Positions 1-6,294 of a DNA stretch of 6,294 bases are shown here, piece after piece. The stretch comes from Methylomarinum sp. (lineage in GTDB: Bacteria; Pseudomonadota; Gammaproteobacteria; Methylococcales; Methylomonadaceae): the NCBI GenBank assembly GCA_013139755.1, contig WTAG01000362.1, forward strand, positions 1-6,294. The letters are read 5' to 3'. Numbering within the stretch: position 1 is the first letter of the stretch; the number at the start of each line of letters is the position of its first letter. The position numbers and the translations under genes were made by a program. Under the pieces are notes generated by a model. That model made no database searches and was not told where the DNA came from. It was given only the letters and a program-made list of their open reading frames with translations.

Positions 1-1
1 A

Positions 2-1195
2 ACAGGTCTATTCGCCTTAGACCCTGGCTTCACCTCGACTGCCAGTTGCCGTTCAAAAATCACCTATATCGACGGCGAGGCGGGCATATTACTATACCGC
101 GGTTACCCGATTGAACAACTGGCCGAACACTGCAGCTTTCTGGAAGTTTGTTATTTGCTGATGAAGGGGGATTTGCCTACTCAGGATCAGCTAGATCAAC
201 TCATCAATCAAGTAACCTATCACACTTTACTGCATGACCAACTCACCAATTTCTTCAACGGCTTCCGTCGGGATGCGCATCCGATGGCAATCATGCTCGG
301 GGTGGTTGGTGCACTGTCGGCATTTTATCATGATGCACTGGATATACGGTCAAAGGATGACAGAGATCTGTGCGCAATAAGAATCATTGCCAAAATACCG
401 ACAATTGTGGCAATGAGCCATAAATACAGTATAGGCCTGCCATTTATGTTTCCAAAAAATGATTTGAGTTATGTGGAAAATTTCATGCGCATGATGCTGG
501 GCAACCCATGTGAAAAATATATTCCTAACCCTGTGTTGGTCAGAGCATTAGACAGAATTTTAATTCTTCATGCCGATCATGAACAAAATGCCTCAACGGC
601 GACCGTGCGTTTGGCCGGATCCAGCGGAGCCAATCCTTATGCCTGTATTACCGCGGGTATTGCCTGTCTATGGGGTCCCGCACATGGCGGTGCCAATGAA
701 GCGGTTCTTAATATGCTGATAAAAATGGGCGATGTATCAAATATCGACCACTACATCAAAAAAGCCAAGGATAAAAATGATCCATTTCGGTTAATGGGGT
801 TCGGTCACCGCGTATATAAAAACCATGACCCACGAGCCAAACTCATGCGCGCCACCTGCCATGAAGTACTTGATGAATTAGGCTTACACCATGACCCTTT
901 GTTTAAGCTGGCCCTGAAACTAGAAAGTATCGCACTGGAAGACGATTATTTTATCAACAAAAAACTTTATCCAAATGTTGATTTTTATTCTGGCATCGTA
1001 CTGAGGGCTTTGGGAATACCCAGCAATATGTTCACCGCAATGTTTGCAATGGGCCGTAGCATTGGCTGGATTGCACATTGGGATGAAATGATTTCAGACC
1101 CTGCACAAAAAATAGGTCGCCCACGTCAACTATACACAGGCGCAACCCATCGCGATGTAACAATGATGACAGAGAGAACCAATACAGATACTTAA
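2..1195 (+). CDS. gltA: Citrate synthase, type II (5'-partial)
   Basis: Citrate synthase condenses oxaloacetate with acetyl-CoA to give citrate and CoA, the entry step of the TCA cycle, in the cytoplasm. The frame is open from base 2, before any start codon, and its first residues ([16 protein letters not shown]) already match the family. About 37 N-terminal residues, as judged from the E. coli enzyme, therefore lie outside the window; 397 residues are present. The three catalytic residues are visible: His228 in [10 protein letters not shown] (bases 683-685), His269 in [14 protein letters not shown] and Asp327 in YPNVDFYSG. These correspond to His264, His305 and Asp362 of E. coli. The substrate-site stretches [12 protein letters not shown] and AGSSGANP and the C-terminal [13 protein letters not shown] motif (GRPRQLYTG) are also intact, so the gene looks functional. 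The hexameric, NADH-inhibited class is inferred from overall similarity to E. coli GltA. No sdh genes are adjacent in the visible part. Identification is close to certain. Confidence 0.97.
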   Translation, partial: TGLFALDPGFTSTASCRSKITYIDGEAGILLYRGYPIEQLAEHCSFLEVCYLLMKGDLPTQDQLDQLINQVTYHTLLHDQLTNFFNGFRRDAHPMAIMLGVVGALSAFYHDALDIRSKDDRDLCAIRIIAKIPTIVAMSHKYSIGLPFMFPKNDLSYVENFMRMMLGNPCEKYIPNPVLVRALDRILILHADHEQNASTATVRLAGSSGANPYACITAGIACLWGPAHGGANEAVLNMLIKMGDVSNIDHYIKKAKDKNDPFRLMGFGHRVYKNHDPRAKLMRATCHEVLDELGLHHDPLFKLALKLESIALEDDYFINKKLYPNVDFYSGIVLRALGIPSNMFTAMFAMGRSIGWIAHWDEMISDPAQKIGRPRQLYTGATHRDVTMMTERTNTDT

Positions 1196-1332
1196 CCTAA
1201 GAGGGTACAGTTAACTACAAAAAACACTTACTTTTTGCAAGTTGCCTTTCCAGTCTTAGTAGTTACGGTAATGATACAAATGATTTAACCTTTTTCTCAA
1301 AATGAGTCGTTGCTACCTATCTCAACATTAAC

Positions 1333-1338
1333 TAAGGA
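1333..1338 (+). promoter_or_regulatory. Ribosome binding site of the large oxidoreductase
   Basis: TAAGGA lies six bases before the ATG at 1345, a good Shine-Dalgarno match at normal spacing. It supports that ATG over the in-frame ATG at 1360 (Met6). In the rest of the 149-base gap after gltA I see no pair of promoter hexamers at proper spacing and no strong terminator. Co-transcription with gltA and an own promoter both remain possible. Confidence 0.75.
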
Positions 1339-1344
1339 TTTACC

Positions 1345-4300
1345 ATGAACCATCAATCTATGAATTCCGATACGTTGATACTGGGTATACCTGGATATGA
1401 TTATGCCGACCTTTATAAGCCGGAAAAGCTGTCTGAGCTTTCTGGCGAATTTGAAAATTCAGTAAAAACGCATGATTCAATACTACATGCCGAATTCATC
1501 AAGTATCGGAATTGTCAGGGCGAGGGTATGAGCGCTGTGCAGATTTCTGAGCTAATAGTCAACATGGCGCCGTTGGTTGGATCATTTATAGCGAAATTAT
1601 TTAATATTGATGAAAGCAGAATAAAACAGATCAACAGAATTCAGCATGAATTTGATCATGTATTTGTCTATCGCAATGAAATAGTCAGCAAACTGGAAAA
1701 ATATTTTAAACAGGAAAATATAACCAGCTGGAATATCCAGGTTTTGCAACAACAACTGGAGGCCTTACTGACAGCTACAGAGCGTTCGAACTTATGGCTC
1801 AATGATCCGGAAATGGCCGTCAGTGAACTAGGTAGTGAACTGTGGCAATTGACAAGTAGTACTTCCGATAGCCAGCAGCACACGGATGAACTCAATTCAA
1901 AAGTGCTGTTGATAAAAAATCAATTAAATGAAAACCTACAAACTATTTCTCTATTCGCACAACAACTGCAGCTACAAAATCCAGCCTACTTTATTGATTC
2001 ACTATTGGAAATAGTCAGGCGCTGGAGTTTTACTGCCCTGAAAGTTCCTAAACTGCAAACACTGGTTGCCAATTGGGTTAGCTTTAAAACACCTGCAAAA
2101 ACTGATTTTAAAAATCTGCTCAAACATGAAACCCATTCAAACAATCAATATCCAGTTTGGTCTGTTGCACAAAATCAACATCGTCGTCGCGATGGCTTTG
2201 CTTTAACCGATAAACGTTTTGATCAGCGTCGAGTATTATACGAAGTCGATCATTGCATATATTGCCATGACCGCGATACTGACTCCTGTTCTAAGGGTAT
2301 GAAAAACAAAAAAGATGGGTGTTTTAAAACTAATCCTCTAGGCGTCACCATTACAGGCTGCCCATTGGAGGAAAAAATCTCGGAAATGCATGTGCTTAAA
2401 CGCCATGGTGATAATATCGGTGCCCTGGCTATTGTCATGATCGATAACCCTATGTGTCCAGGAACGGGGCACCGCATTTGCAATGATTGTATGAAAGGCT
2501 GTATTTATCAGAAAACCGAACCCGTCGATATTCCGCAAATCGAAACCAATGTATTAACCGATGTACTGTTTATGCCCTGGGGGTTTGAGATATATAGTCT
2601 GTTGTCACGCTGGAATCCGTTAAATATCAAACGTCCCCATGCTCTACCCTATAACGGTAAAAACATACTTGTGGCTGGCATGGGACCATCTGGTTATACA
2701 CTGTCGCATTATTTATTGAATGAAGGTTTTGGGGTGGTGGGAGTCGACGGCTTAAAAATTGAACCTCTCCCCAAAACGCTGACCGGCGACAGCGAAACTG
2801 TACCCTTACCGATACGAGATTTCAACACGCTATACGATGAGCTGGATAAACGGGTCATGCTTGGATTTGGCGGCGTTGCCGAATACGGCATTACGGTACG
2901 CTGGGATAAAAACTTTCTTAAAGTCATTTACCTAAATCTACTGCGGCATCAGGCTTTCTGCTGCTACGGTGGAGTACGATTCGGCGGCACAGTGACTATC
3001 AACGACGCCTGGGATTTGGGCTTTGACCATATAGCCATCGCCAGCGGTGCGGGAAAACCAACCGTGATCGATATGAAAAATAATTTAATCCGCGGCATCC
3101 GTAAAGCATCCGACTTTTTAATGGCACTGCAATTATCGGGAGCAGCCAAAGAATCCTCTCTGGCCAATCTTCAGGTTCGTTTGCCAGCGGGGGTTATAGG
3201 CGGAGGCCTTACCGCTATCGATACGGCAACCGAGCTGTTAGCTTACTATCCGGTGCAAGTCAGCAAAATTCTGCACCGCTATAAAAATCTGCTGGCTGTC
3301 TATGGAGAAGATAACATTAGACAAAATTATGATGAGGAAGAACGACAGATTCTCGATGAGTTTCTGACACACGGCCGCATCATTCAGGCCGAACGCGAGC
3401 GAGCCGAAGCGGCTAAAGAACCCCCCAATTTTCTGCCATTTTTGCTGGAATGGGGTGGAGTGACCTTGTTTTACCGTAAAGGCATCAAGGATGCTCCTGC
3501 CTATAGGCAAAATCACGAGGAAATTCAGCTAGCACTGGCAGAAGGTATTCTACTTGCGGAAGGCATGAGTCCTATTGAAGCCATTACTGACCAGTACCAA
3601 CATCTGCAGGCTGTTAAATTTGATAAATTACTGGAACAGGATGGCAAATGGCAAAAACAGACTAATGTGCAAGTCAATCTGCGCAGCCTGTTTATAGCCG
3701 CCGGCACCTCACCGAATACGATCTACGAATCGGAGCACCCAGATAGTTTTGAAATGGATGGTAAATTCTATCAACGTTATGAACCCAACTGGATACATAA
3801 GCAATCACCTGAATTAGTTGCTGAAGACGATGTCCGGGTGCCAAAAATAGGCAAACCGGCACCCTTGACCTCCTACCACCGTAATGGAAAATACATTTCT
3901 TTTTATGGTGATAATCACCCGGTATATGCAGGCAATGTAGTGAAAGCAATGGCCAGTGCCAAAGATGGCTATCCTTATATCGTCAAACTGTTCGAGCATG
4001 ATCTGGCTGTTCTGGATCCGGCTAAACAGAAGCAACGAGATAGAAAATTGCACACTTTTCAACAACAATTGGACGATGATCTCAATGCACGAATTGTAGC
4101 AGTCAACCGGCTGACTCCAACCATTATAGAAGTCATTGTTCGGGCTCCACTGGCGGCTAGAAAATTTTGTCCGGGACAGTTTTATCGGGTACAGAATTAT
4201 GAAACACTGGCTCCGATTAAAAAAGGAACCGTGCTTGCTTCTGAAGGTATTGCCTTGACTGGAGCCTGGGTAGACAAGGAAAACGGCCTGATTTCACTTA

Positions 4301-5052
4301 TTGCACTGGAAATGGGCAGTTCCACTCGACTCTGCACCACCTGGAAAGCTGGCGATCCCATCATAGTGATGGGCGTTACTGGCGCACCCACTGATATTCC
4401 CTCAGGACAAACGGTTTTATTGCTGGGCGGAGGGCTGGGTAATGCCGTGCTATTTTCTATCGGTAAAGCAATGCGAGCAGCTGGCAATCAGGTGATCTAT
4501 TTCGCAGGATATCGAAATAGTAGAGATTTGTTCAAGGTGGAAGATATTGAAGCAGCTTCTGATGTCATTGTCTGGGCTGTTGATAAACGACCTGACAATG
4601 AAGCAATTCCAGTGACTCGACCTCAAGACAAAAGTATTGTTGGTAATATTTTGGAAGCCATGCTTGCCTATGCCCGTGGAGAGCTGGGAGCAACCCCCAT
4701 TCATCTTGATGACGTCGATCATATGATCGTTATCGGCTCAGATCGATTGATGGCTGTAATCAAAGAAGCTCGGCACGGAGTGTTAAAACCGTATCTAAAA
4801 AAACATCATAAAGCCATCGGCTCTATTAATTCCCCTATGCAATGTATGATGAAAGGAGTCTGTGCACAATGTCTGTGTAAACATATAGATCCTGATTCGG
4901 GCAAAGAATACTTTGTCTATTCCTGTTACAACCAGGATCAACAACTGGATCGAGTGGATTTTGATAATCTGCATGCTCGGCTACGGCAAAACTCGGTTCA
5001 GGAAAAACTATCAACGCTTTGGTTACAATACCTGCTGGAAGATATGGCCTAA
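1345..5052 (+). CDS. NfnB-NfnA-like fused FAD/Fe-S pyridine nucleotide oxidoreductase (1235 aa)
   Basis: Probable soluble flavin/iron-sulfur enzyme moving electrons between NAD(P)H and another carrier. Residues 1-300 are a mostly helical domain I cannot assign. Residues 304-386 carry nine cysteines (304, 307, 315, 326, 339, 371, 379, 382, 386), resembling the 4Fe-4S domain of GltD, NfnB and dihydropyrimidine dehydrogenase. An FAD Rossmann motif GMGPSG is at 445-450, a second dinucleotide motif GVIGGG at 616-621, and a flavin-contacting AAGTSPNT at 785-792. Residues about 905-1235 resemble PyrK/NfnA: PGQFYRV at 943, a nucleotide-binding LLLGGGLGNA at 1025-1034, and 2Fe-2S cysteines 1167, 1173, 1176 and 1194. 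There is no signal peptide, membrane segment, PyrD domain or glutamate synthase amidotransferase domain. The layout equals the two Nfn subunits in one chain; electron bifurcation with ferredoxin is inference. I believe similar proteins of 1100-1200 residues are annotated in proteobacteria only as FAD-dependent oxidoreductase. Start chosen from the ribosome binding site. Confidence 0.85.
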   Translation: MNHQSMNSDTLILGIPGYDYADLYKPEKLSELSGEFENSVKTHDSILHAEFIKYRNCQGEGMSAVQISELIVNMAPLVGSFIAKLFNIDESRIKQINRIQHEFDHVFVYRNEIVSKLEKYFKQENITSWNIQVLQQQLEALLTATERSNLWLNDPEMAVSELGSELWQLTSSTSDSQQHTDELNSKVLLIKNQLNENLQTISLFAQQLQLQNPAYFIDSLLEIVRRWSFTALKVPKLQTLVANWVSFKTPAKTDFKNLLKHETHSNNQYPVWSVAQNQHRRRDGFALTDKRFDQRRVLYEVDHCIYCHDRDTDSCSKGMKNKKDGCFKTNPLGVTITGCPLEEKISEMHVLKRHGDNIGALAIVMIDNPMCPGTGHRICNDCMKGCIYQKTEPVDIPQIETNVLTDVLFMPWGFEIYSLLSRWNPLNIKRPHALPYNGKNILVAGMGPSGYTLSHYLLNEGFGVVGVDGLKIEPLPKTLTGDSETVPLPIRDFNTLYDELDKRVMLGFGGVAEYGITVRWDKNFLKVIYLNLLRHQAFCCYGGVRFGGTVTINDAWDLGFDHIAIASGAGKPTVIDMKNNLIRGIRKASDFLMALQLSGAAKESSLANLQVRLPAGVIGGGLTAIDTATELLAYYPVQVSKILHRYKNLLAVYGEDNIRQNYDEEERQILDEFLTHGRIIQAERERAEAAKEPPNFLPFLLEWGGVTLFYRKGIKDAPAYRQNHEEIQLALAEGILLAEGMSPIEAITDQYQHLQAVKFDKLLEQDGKWQKQTNVQVNLRSLFIAAGTSPNTIYESEHPDSFEMDGKFYQRYEPNWIHKQSPELVAEDDVRVPKIGKPAPLTSYHRNGKYISFYGDNHPVYAGNVVKAMASAKDGYPYIVKLFEHDLAVLDPAKQKQRDRKLHTFQQQLDDDLNARIVAVNRLTPTIIEVIVRAPLAARKFCPGQFYRVQNYETLAPIKKGTVLASEGIALTGAWVDKENGLISLIALEMGSSTRLCTTWKAGDPIIVMGVTGAPTDIPSGQTVLLLGGGLGNAVLFSIGKAMRAAGNQVIYFAGYRNSRDLFKVEDIEAASDVIVWAVDKRPDNEAIPVTRPQDKSIVGNILEAMLAYARGELGATPIHLDDVDHMIVIGSDRLMAVIKEARHGVLKPYLKKHHKAIGSINSPMQCMMKGVCAQCLCKHIDPDSGKEYFVYSCYNQDQQLDRVDFDNLHARLRQNSVQEKLSTLWLQYLLEDMA

Positions 5053-5068
5053 CTTTACATGCTTGAGC

Positions 5069-5122
5069 AATCAACCATCAATCAGTACTATTTTTGAAAT
5101 AGTGAAGCAGTATCAGTTGATT
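5069..5122. repeat. Nested inverted repeat after the oxidoreductase stop
   Basis: An inner perfect 7-bp stem, ACTATTT (5087-5093) and AAATAGT (5097-5103) with a TTG loop, sits inside an outer perfect 7-bp pair, AATCAAC (5069-5075) and GTTGATT (5116-5122). The structure starts 16 bases after the oxidoreductase stop codon. It is AT-rich and has no T-run after it on the plus strand, so it is not a classical intrinsic terminator. It could be a 3'-end stabilising hairpin, a protein-binding dyad, or chance in AT-rich DNA. Confidence 0.4.
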
Positions 5123-5198
5123 TCAGAGGCTTCTTTATGTAAAAAAGTAAGCTCATTATTACAAGCTCTAATCTTATCGCCTCAATATCTTTCAAGCA

Positions 5199-5234
5199 CA
5201 AAAAAGCCAAAAGTCACAATAGCAACTTTTGGCT
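5199..5234 (-). terminator. Rho-independent terminator of pstS
   Basis: A perfect 10-bp stem joins AGCCAAAAGT (5205-5214) and ACTTTTGGCT (5225-5234) around a 10-base loop. Read on the minus strand, the hairpin is followed at once by a run of T (complement of the A-run 5200-5204), the hallmark of an intrinsic terminator. It lies about 105 bases after the pstS stop. On the plus strand the hairpin is followed only by CAACTTTAATAAA, so termination of the oxidoreductase transcript there would be weaker. A bidirectional role between the convergent genes is plausible. Confidence 0.8.
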
Positions 5235-5338
5235 CAACTTTAATAAAATAAGCTGTTACTCTTGAGGGAGGGAGCTCAAATTATTTTATACATCCCTGTC
5301 GTACTTCCTTGTGCACATCCTATCTCTTTTGCAAGAAA

Positions 5339-6292
5339 TTATTGAATAGACTCCAATGCTTTTGCTACTACTTTTTCAGGTAATGGAATATAGCCATCTT
5401 TAATCACTACTTTTTGACCTGATTGAGAAAGTACCATTTTAATAAACTCCTGTTCTAACGGGCCTAAAGGCTTGTTAGGTTGCTTGTTTACATAAACATA
5501 CAAGAAACGTGCGAGAGGGTATTTACCAGCAACTGCATTTTCAGGTGTTGCAGCCACAAATGGCTGCCCTGGTTTTTTAGCTAAAGGAACCGCTTTAACA
5601 CCTGACGTTTTGTAACCAATACCTGAGTAACCGATACCATTCATTGAAGAAGTGACTGATTGAACCACCGATGCAGAACCTGGTTGCTCATTTACATTAC
5701 TTTTGTAATCACCTTTACATAAAGCTTTTTTCTTAAAATAACCGTATGTACCAGATACAGAATTACGTCCGTATAACTGAATGGTTTTAGCAGCCCAGGC
5801 GCCTTCTAAGCCAGCATCACCCCATGTTTTAATATCGCTATCATTACCGCATTTACGAGTTGAGGACATAATGGCATCAACTTGTGGAATGGTTAAACCC
5901 TGAATAGGATTTTCTTTATTGACATAAACCGCCAAAGCATCAATTGCAACTGGGATCGCTGTTGGTTTGTAGCCGTATTTCTTTTCAAAAGCATCACGTT
6001 CTTTGTCCTTCATCTTACGACTCATAGGCCCAAGATTTGAGGTTGCTTCTGTTAGTGCTGGTGGCGCTGTAGATGAGCCAGCCGCTTGAATTTGAATGTT
6101 AACATTTGGATAAGTACGTTTAAATTCTTCTGCCCAGAGAGTCATTAAGTTTGCTAAGGTATCAGAGCCTACACTAGATAGGTTACCTGAAACACCGCTT
6201 GCTTTTTGATATTCAGGTACGCCAGCATCCACTGTTTGCACAGCACTAGCAGTACCACTTAATAATGTTGCTGAAGCAAAACCTAATGCTGC
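5339..6292 (-). CDS. pstS: Periplasmic phosphate-binding protein PstS (5'-partial)
   Basis: This is the substrate-binding component of the high-affinity PstSCAB phosphate ABC transporter; it captures phosphate in the periplasm and delivers it to the PstC/PstA permease. The frame is open to the window edge: the visible chain starts [17 protein letters not shown], the end of a signal peptide with probable cleavage after the A-S-A at residues 15-17. The true start is therefore outside, and the GTG at 6241 is not the start. Of 317 visible residues, phosphate-site candidates in family order are GSDT (42-45), GSST (72-75), MSR (90-92), Asp118 in AIDALAVYV and GRNSVSGTY (175-183). Cys148 and Cys192 could form a periplasmic disulphide. 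The C-terminus is complete, ending in TAA. It is convergent with the oxidoreductase and has its own terminator. Any pstC, pstA or pstB would not be immediately downstream. PhoB control is usual for the family, but the promoter is outside the window. Confidence 0.94.
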   Translation of the reverse strand, partial: AALGFASATLLSGTASAVQTVDAGVPEYQKASGVSGNLSSVGSDTLANLMTLWAEEFKRTYPNVNIQIQAAGSSTAPPALTEATSNLGPMSRKMKDKERDAFEKKYGYKPTAIPVAIDALAVYVNKENPIQGLTIPQVDAIMSSTRKCGNDSDIKTWGDAGLEGAWAAKTIQLYGRNSVSGTYGYFKKKALCKGDYKSNVNEQPGSASVVQSVTSSMNGIGYSGIGYKTSGVKAVPLAKKPGQPFVAATPENAVAGKYPLARFLYVYVNKQPNKPLGPLEQEFIKMVLSQSGQKVVIKDGYIPLPEKVVAKALESIQ

Positions 6293-6294
6293 AA

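Noticed and set aside
155..157. TTG as start codon of the citrate synthase.
   Set aside because: The same frame is open back to base 2 and the upstream residues match citrate synthase, so the gene begins outside the window.
1218..1237. CAAAAA/TTTTTG inverted repeat after gltA as a terminator.
   Set aside because: It is a six-base AT-rich stem with no T-run following; too weak to call.
1235..1277. Possible promoter hexamers (TTGCAA, TTGCCT; TAATGA, TGATAC) before the oxidoreductase.
   Set aside because: No pair has both reasonable matches and 16-18 base spacing.
2254..2268. CIYCH (residues 304-308) fits the CxxCH heme c attachment motif.
   Set aside because: The protein has no signal peptide or export signal, and the motif sits at the start of a cysteine series typical of GltD/NfnB 4Fe-4S domains, so cluster ligation is far more likely.
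1345..5052. Glutamate synthase small subunit or dihydroorotate dehydrogenase electron-transfer subunit as the identity of the large protein.
   Set aside because: The protein combines features of both, is far longer than either, and neither gltB nor pyrD is present or adjacent in the window.
1668..5074. Many minus-strand open frames of 60-96 codons opposite the oxidoreductase.
   Set aside because: They overlap each other and a well-supported coding sequence, and their products show no recognisable domains.
4913..5251. A 112-codon plus-strand reading frame overlapping the end of the oxidoreductase.
   Set aside because: Most of the first half is the oxidoreductase sequence in another frame, no family is recognisable, and the frame runs into the terminator hairpin.
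6239..6241. GTG as start codon of the phosphate-binding protein.
   Set aside because: The frame continues to the window edge and encodes the end of a signal peptide with an A-S-A cleavage site directly before this codon.

Overview
The window reads as ordinary chromosome from a moderately AT-rich gammaproteobacterium. The evidence is a hexameric-type (type II) citrate synthase very close to the enterobacterial one, a proteobacterial PstS, and a large flavin/Fe-S oxidoreductase of a type I associate with proteobacteria. A methanotroph- or Legionella-like lineage is possible, but the sequence does not settle the genus. There are no mobile elements, CRISPR arrays, tRNAs or rRNAs.

Layout: (1) 2-1195, plus strand, the 3' part of gltA (citrate synthase), with its start left of the window. 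(2) 1196-1344, a 149-base gap with a good ribosome binding site at its end but no convincing promoter or terminator. (3) 1345-5052, plus strand, one 1235-residue protein. It joins an N-terminal helical domain of unknown function, a GltD/NfnB-like part (cysteine-rich 4Fe-4S region plus FAD and NAD(P) Rossmann folds) and a C-terminal PyrK/NfnA-like ferredoxin-reductase part ending in a 2Fe-2S cysteine motif. (4) 5053-5338, a convergent intergenic region holding a nested inverted repeat just after the oxidoreductase and a clear intrinsic terminator that mainly serves the minus-strand gene. (5) 5339-6292, minus strand, most of pstS (periplasmic phosphate-binding protein), including the C-terminal end of its signal peptide; its start lies right of the window.

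The most interesting item is the 1235-residue protein. Its domain content matches the two subunits of the electron-bifurcating NADH-dependent ferredoxin:NADP+ oxidoreductase (NfnB, then NfnA) in one chain, plus an extra N-terminal domain and altered cysteine spacings. It lies downstream of gltA on the same strand, so a role in balancing TCA-cycle reducing equivalents is a reasonable but unproven inference. The convergent pstS is a separate phosphate-uptake unit.
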